A DNA stretch of 63,915 nt. It comes from Streptococcus pseudopneumoniae (GTDB lineage: Bacteria; Bacillota; Bacilli; Lactobacillales; Streptococcaceae). The notes below the pieces were generated by a model. That model saw nothing but the letters and a program-made list of their open reading frames with translations. It made no database searches and was not told the origin of the DNA. Location of the stretch: assembly GCF_001074975.1 (NCBI RefSeq), contig NZ_JUUO01000121.1, positions 1-63,915 of the forward strand, given 5' to 3'. Positions 60,328-63,915 of the stretch are shown here, piece after piece. A program made the translations under genes and the position numbers. Each line of letters starts with the position of its first letter. Position 1 is the stretch's first letter.

Positions 60328-61587
60328 TTATCTAAAAAAGAGTCGCATAATGTCATTCCAGGTCACAGCAATCATCAAGACAACCATGATGACCACTCCG
60401 GCCAAGGTGACATAGGTTTCAATTTCTTGTTTCAATGGTTTGCGGCGGATGGCTTCTAGGATATTGAGCACAATCTTACCACCATCCAATGCTGGAATCG
60501 GAATAAGATTAAAAATCCCAATATTGATGGAAATCATTGCCAAGAAGTCCAAGACATTCTCAATTCCATTTTTAGCAGCATCACTACTTGCCTTAAAGAT
60601 GGCAACAGGTCCACCTAGCTTGTTCAAATCCGGTTGGAAAATCAGATTTTTCAGAGCTGAGAGAATTCGGAGAGCCGAGTCGGCTGCAGTTGTAAATCCA
60701 CCTACAAACATAGATACAAAATCTGACTTAATCCCCGGTTGAACACCTAGAAGGTAACGGCCTTGACTTTCCTCGGGTGTAACCGTAACTTGTTTGTCAC
60801 TACCATTTTCATAAATAGTCACATCCAAAGTCGGGGCTGTCTTAGCTTTGGTTTCTGTCTCCACAGCCTGAATCAAGCTTTCCCAGTTGTTAATCTCATG
60901 TGAGCCAATCTTGGTAATCTGAGCCGTTTCTGGCACTCCTACCTTGGCCAAGGCCCCTTGGGGCATGACATGGAACTGGTTTGTTTCAACATCTCTGACA
61001 CCACCCTGCATAAAGATTAAAATCCAGAAAACAACAACACCTAAGATAAAGTTGTTCATAGGACCTGCAAAGTTGGTAATCAGTTTTCCCCAGATAGTCG
61101 CATTTTGATATTGAACATCTAAAGGAGCAATCCGAACCTCAGTTCCATCTGCTTCCACAACCGTTGCATCGTGATCCACTGCAAATGTTTTTTCTTCTTC
61201 CAGAACCAAGCCCTTGATAAAGAGCTTATCTTCAAAGTCAAACTGGGTCACCTGCATAGGAAGAGCTGTTTGGTCCAATTTTTTACCTGAAAGATTGATG
61301 CGTTTAACTTTACCATCATCAGTAAGGGTCAAACTGACAGGAGTTCCTGTCTTGATTTCAGTCGTATCATCACCCCAACCAGCCATACGGACATAGCCAC
61401 CCAGAGGCAAGATTCGAATGGTATAGGCCGTCCCGTCCTTACCAATGTGAGCAAAGATTTTTGGGCCCATACCGATGGCAAATTCACGCACTAGAATTCC
61501 TGACTTCTTGGCAAAGTAGAAGTGTCCGAACTCGTGCACCACCACAATAATCCCAAAAACCAGTATAAAGGTTAAAATTCCGAGCAT
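60328..61587 (-). CDS. rseP: Site-2 zinc metalloprotease RseP/Eep
   Basis: This intramembrane protease cleaves membrane-embedded peptides such as lipoprotein signal fragments and, in several streptococci and enterococci, sex or quorum pheromones. The zinc motif HEFGH is at residues 17-21, and the third ligand region [11 protein letters not shown] is near residue 355. A PDZ-like domain lies in the middle (about 200-290). It has four predicted membrane helices. At 419 residues it is typical. It lies between cdsA and proS. Confidence 0.95.
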   Translation of the reverse strand: MLGILTFILVFGIIVVVHEFGHFYFAKKSGILVREFAIGMGPKIFAHIGKDGTAYTIRILPLGGYVRMAGWGDDTTEIKTGTPVSLTLTDDGKVKRINLSGKKLDQTALPMQVTQFDFEDKLFIKGLVLEEEKTFAVDHDATVVEADGTEVRIAPLDVQYQNATIWGKLITNFAGPMNNFILGVVVFWILIFMQGGVRDVETNQFHVMPQGALAKVGVPETAQITKIGSHEINNWESLIQAVETETKAKTAPTLDVTIYENGSDKQVTVTPEESQGRYLLGVQPGIKSDFVSMFVGGFTTAADSALRILSALKNLIFQPDLNKLGGPVAIFKASSDAAKNGIENVLDFLAMISINIGIFNLIPIPALDGGKIVLNILEAIRRKPLKQEIETYVTLAGVVIMVVLMIAVTWNDIMRLFFR

Positions 61588-61602
61588 TCTATCTTCCTTT
61601 CT

Positions 61603-62406
61603 CTAAAAGAGTCCAAATAAGTGCATGATTGGAAATACAAGCAACATACTGTCGAAACGATCCAAAACACCACCATGTCCAGGGATAAATTTCCCAGAAT
61701 CCTTGACACCAAAGTGACGCTTAATCGAACTTTCTAGTAAATCACCAAATTGTCCAGCAATGCTAAAGAAAATAGCAAAGACTGACATCTTGTAAATTCC
61801 ATACGGAAGAGCAACTGTCCTATCAACTATCATAAATATGATAGTTACTAAAATCGCACCTAAAATACCACCCAAGGCACCCTCAAAGGTTTTATTTGGA
61901 GAAACTGTCGGAGCTAATTTTCGTTTACCGTATCTCATCCCTACAAGATAGGCACCACTGTCTGTCGCCCAGACGATGCACAAGGCCAAGAGCGCCTTAT
62001 CCAAACCGGCAACACGAGCATCTAGTAAAGCATTAAAACCAAAGCCCACATAGAAACTCATAGCAAGAGGGAAAACAGCATCCTCAATCGTATATGACTT
62101 GCTAAAAACAGTCGTTCCTAACATGATTGAAATCAAAACACTATAAGCAACCACATTCCCATCAACTGGCAAAAAAGTCAGGTAATTCTCCAAGGGAATG
62201 GTCAAGGCAAAGGTTGCAAAGAGGGTCAAAAGCCCCTCCATGGTCATGGTCTCTAAACCCCTCATCTTCAAAAGTTCATGCATTGCTAGCATGGCTATGA
62301 TTCCGATGGCGATCTGAAGCAGAAGTCCCCCAATCATTAAAATTGGTAGGAAAATAGCCAGAGCAATCCCTGCGAACAAGGTTCTTTTTTGTAAATCCTT
62401 TGTCAT
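61603..62406 (-). CDS. cdsA: Phosphatidate cytidylyltransferase
   Basis: This integral membrane enzyme makes CDP-diacylglycerol from phosphatidate and CTP for phospholipid synthesis. The 267-residue hydrophobic protein carries the CdsA signature near the C-terminal third (ATDSGAYLVGMRYGKRKLAP, then TVSPNKTFEGALGG). It is 8 bp after uppS and about 15 bp before rseP, a conserved lipid/envelope gene order in Firmicutes. Confidence 0.95.
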   Translation of the reverse strand: MTKDLQKRTLFAGIALAIFLPILMIGGLLLQIAIGIIAMLAMHELLKMRGLETMTMEGLLTLFATFALTIPLENYLTFLPVDGNVVAYSVLISIMLGTTVFSKSYTIEDAVFPLAMSFYVGFGFNALLDARVAGLDKALLALCIVWATDSGAYLVGMRYGKRKLAPTVSPNKTFEGALGGILGAILVTIIFMIVDRTVALPYGIYKMSVFAIFFSIAGQFGDLLESSIKRHFGVKDSGKFIPGHGGVLDRFDSMLLVFPIMHLFGLF

Positions 62407-62414
62407 ATCTCCTC

Positions 62415-63173
62415 CTAAACTCCTCCAAATCGGCGATGACGACGATTGTAAGCAAGAATGGCTTCCTGCAAAGCCGACTCGTCAAAATCAGGCCACAAGG
62501 TATCCGTAAAATAGAGCTCACTATAGGCTCCCTGCCATGGAAGGAAATTGCTCAAACGCAATTCTCCACTAGTACGGATAATCAAGTCTGGGTCTCGTAA
62601 CTCCTTAGGCAAATGCTGGGTGAAGAGATAGTTGCCAATTAATTCCTCTGTGATGTCACCTGGGTTGATTTTGGCATCTAACACATCCTGGGAAATCAAC
62701 TTAAGAGCCTGTGTAATCTCAGCACGTCCACCATAGTTGAGGGCAAAATTAAGAATCAACCCTGTGTTGTTCTTAGTCAATTCCTCAGCTTTAGTCAGAG
62801 CTTCAAAGGTTTGCTTAGGCAGGCGGTCTGTCTCCCCAATCATTTGAATCTTAACATTATTCGCATGCAGTTCCGGGACATAATTGTCATAAAACTCTAC
62901 TGGCAAGTTCATGATAAACTTGACTTCCTGATCTGGACGTGTCCAATTTTCCGTAGAAAAAGCATAGACCGTAATCACCTTAACCCCCAGTTTGTTGGCT
63001 GCCTTGGTCACAGTTTGCAATGCTTCCATGCCCGCCTTGTGTCCGAAGACCCGTGGTTGCATACGTTTTTTAGCCCAACGGCCATTCCCATCCATGATAA
63101 TGCCAATATGAGCAGGAACCTGCGTCGGAACCTCTACTTCCACAGCCTTATCTTTCTTAAAAAATCCAAACAT
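62415..63173 (-). CDS. uppS: Undecaprenyl diphosphate synthase (cis-prenyltransferase)
   Basis: This enzyme makes the C55 lipid carrier by adding eight isopentenyl units to farnesyl diphosphate. The catalytic Asp is in IMDGNGRWAKKR near residue 28, followed by GHKAGMEAL and the C-terminal RTSGELRLSNFLPWQ near 200. A longer frame reaches a TTG at 63191, but the ATG at 63173 follows AGGAA and gives 252 residues. It is the first gene of the operon and has an extended -10 (TGGTATAAT) upstream. Confidence 0.95.
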   Translation of the reverse strand: MFGFFKKDKAVEVEVPTQVPAHIGIIMDGNGRWAKKRMQPRVFGHKAGMEALQTVTKAANKLGVKVITVYAFSTENWTRPDQEVKFIMNLPVEFYDNYVPELHANNVKIQMIGETDRLPKQTFEALTKAEELTKNNTGLILNFALNYGGRAEITQALKLISQDVLDAKINPGDITEELIGNYLFTQHLPKELRDPDLIIRTSGELRLSNFLPWQGAYSELYFTDTLWPDFDESALQEAILAYNRRHRRFGGV

Positions 63174-63205
63174 GATCTTATTCCTATTCAAAAATCTATC
63201 GTTTC

Positions 63206-63214
63206 ATTATACCA
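63206..63214 (-). promoter_or_regulatory. Extended -10 promoter of uppS
   Basis: The minus strand carries TGGTATAAT (TATAAT at 63206-63211), about 33 bp before the uppS start. No clear -35 was found. Confidence 0.55.
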
Positions 63215-63328
63215 TATTTCTCCATTTTCTTCTATCACTAAGCTATTTATTCTCAGGCACAAAGCCCATTTTTCAAAAAAACGTAACTTCTCAAAGTAAC
63301 TTCCACCTCTCTCCCAAAACTGGAAGTT

Positions 63329-63372
63329 AGTCTCAGACGACGAATGATGCTAGAATTAAGTCTGAGACTTTT
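63329..63372 (+). terminator. Hairpin before the transposase gene
   Basis: A perfect 10-bp stem AGTCTCAGAC / GTCTGAGACT is followed by TTTT, 15 bp before the transposase ATG. Such hairpins can block outside transcription from entering an insertion sequence. Confidence 0.65.
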
Positions 63373-63386
63373 CGTGAGGAGGCATC

Positions 63387-63915
63387 ATGACGAAAAAACA
63401 AAAACATCTCACTCTAGAAGACCGTATTGACATTCAAACTGGAATCAGCCAACAGGAGACTTTCCGTTCCATCGCTGAGAAGATTGGAAAAGACCCGTCA
63501 ACCATTTCAAAGGAAATCAAGCGCAATCGCATCATGCATCCAACATCCGTCAAATCTGATTGCACGGACTGTCCACTTCTCAAAAAAGCTCCTTATGTCT
63601 GTAACAACTGTCCAAAAAAGAGGACGGATTGTGGGTTTAACCGCTATCTTTACTATGCGAAAAAGGCGCAGGAACAGTACGAGACTATGTTGAGGGAATC
63701 CAGAGAGGGCATCCCCCTAAACCAGGAAAGTTTTTATCAGATGGACAAGATCTTAACCCAAGGCATCCAGAAGAAACAAAGTATCTACCATATCATTCAG
63801 ACACATAACCTACCTGTGTCGAAAGCTACGGTGTATCGGCATGCCAAGCTGGGCTATCTGACAGCCAAGCCCATTGATTTCCCTCGGATGGTCAAGTTCA
63901 AGGCACGCAGAAAAT
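63387..63915 (+). mobile_element. IS30-like transposase, N-terminal part (cut by window end)
   Basis: The first 176 codons of a transposase that continues past the window. The start follows GAGGAGG. An N-terminal HTH of the IS30 type is visible (LTLEDRIDIQTGISQQETF, then RSIAEKIGKDPSTISKEIKR, residues 8-46). A Cys cluster follows (SDCTDCPLL, VCNNCPKKRTDCGF, residues 57-84) and looks like a zinc site. The DDE catalytic part would lie outside the window, so activity cannot be judged. The left end of the element is somewhere in 63240-63330. Confidence 0.8.

Overview
The window looks like part of a chromosome from a Mitis-group Streptococcus, most likely S. mitis or a close relative of S. pneumoniae. 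The housekeeping proteins (RpoB, RpoC, RecA, PflB, GlmS, ProS, RpmB) are pneumococcus-like. BOX repeats are scattered through it, and it carries a TprA/PhrA quorum-sensing pair and an SpuA-type pullulanase. However, yebC and dinF are direct neighbours. In pneumococcus the pneumolysin and lytA genes lie between these two markers, so a classical pneumococcus is unlikely. The species call is an inference, as no 16S rRNA or MLST set is present.

Layout. 1-3.4 kb: BOX end and a TrkA/TrkH potassium uptake operon, then two BOX remnants. 3.4-10 kb: pflB with a catabolite-control site, dinB, uppP and a DUF2207 membrane protein. 10-12.5 kb: an amino-acid ABC transporter whose ATPase ends inside a BOX element. 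12.6-18.7 kb: a small HTH-like gene, a 1-kb AT-rich gap with a BOX and a small TA-flanked MITE, then ilvB-ilvN-ilvC and ilvA with a CodY-like site. 18.7-21.1 kb: fakA, an Asp23-family gene and rpmB. 21.2-28.2 kb: a LytTR regulator with a LiaF-like membrane partner, PAP2, DUF2200, a MarR plus heterodimeric ABC exporter operon with three operator-like dyads, and yebC.

28.4-35.4 kb: dinF flanked by oppositely oriented BOX elements, then recA and cinA under a competence com box, lytR, a GNAT acetyltransferase, tsaE and a membrane protein. 35.6-40.9 kb is the accessory core: tprA/phrA peptide signalling, a decayed lactococcin-972-type bacteriocin gene, its intact membrane protein and ABC ATPase, and two broken or unrecognised small reading frames. 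40.9-48.8 kb: ndk, rpoC and rpoB, the last with a long leader holding a terminator-like hairpin.

49.2-58.3 kb: an Mga-like regulator fragment, the cell-wall pullulanase gene spuA with a cre overlapping its promoter, a flavin monooxygenase, glmS between two NagR-type operators, and a GH1 glycosidase. 58.4-63.2 kb: the envelope operon uppS-cdsA-rseP with proS. The window ends inside an IS30-like transposase gene.

No tRNA, rRNA, CRISPR array or prophage was seen. The most interesting area is the tprA/phrA-bacteriocin locus, where the toxin gene is dead but its transport/immunity genes and the quorum-sensing pair remain intact.
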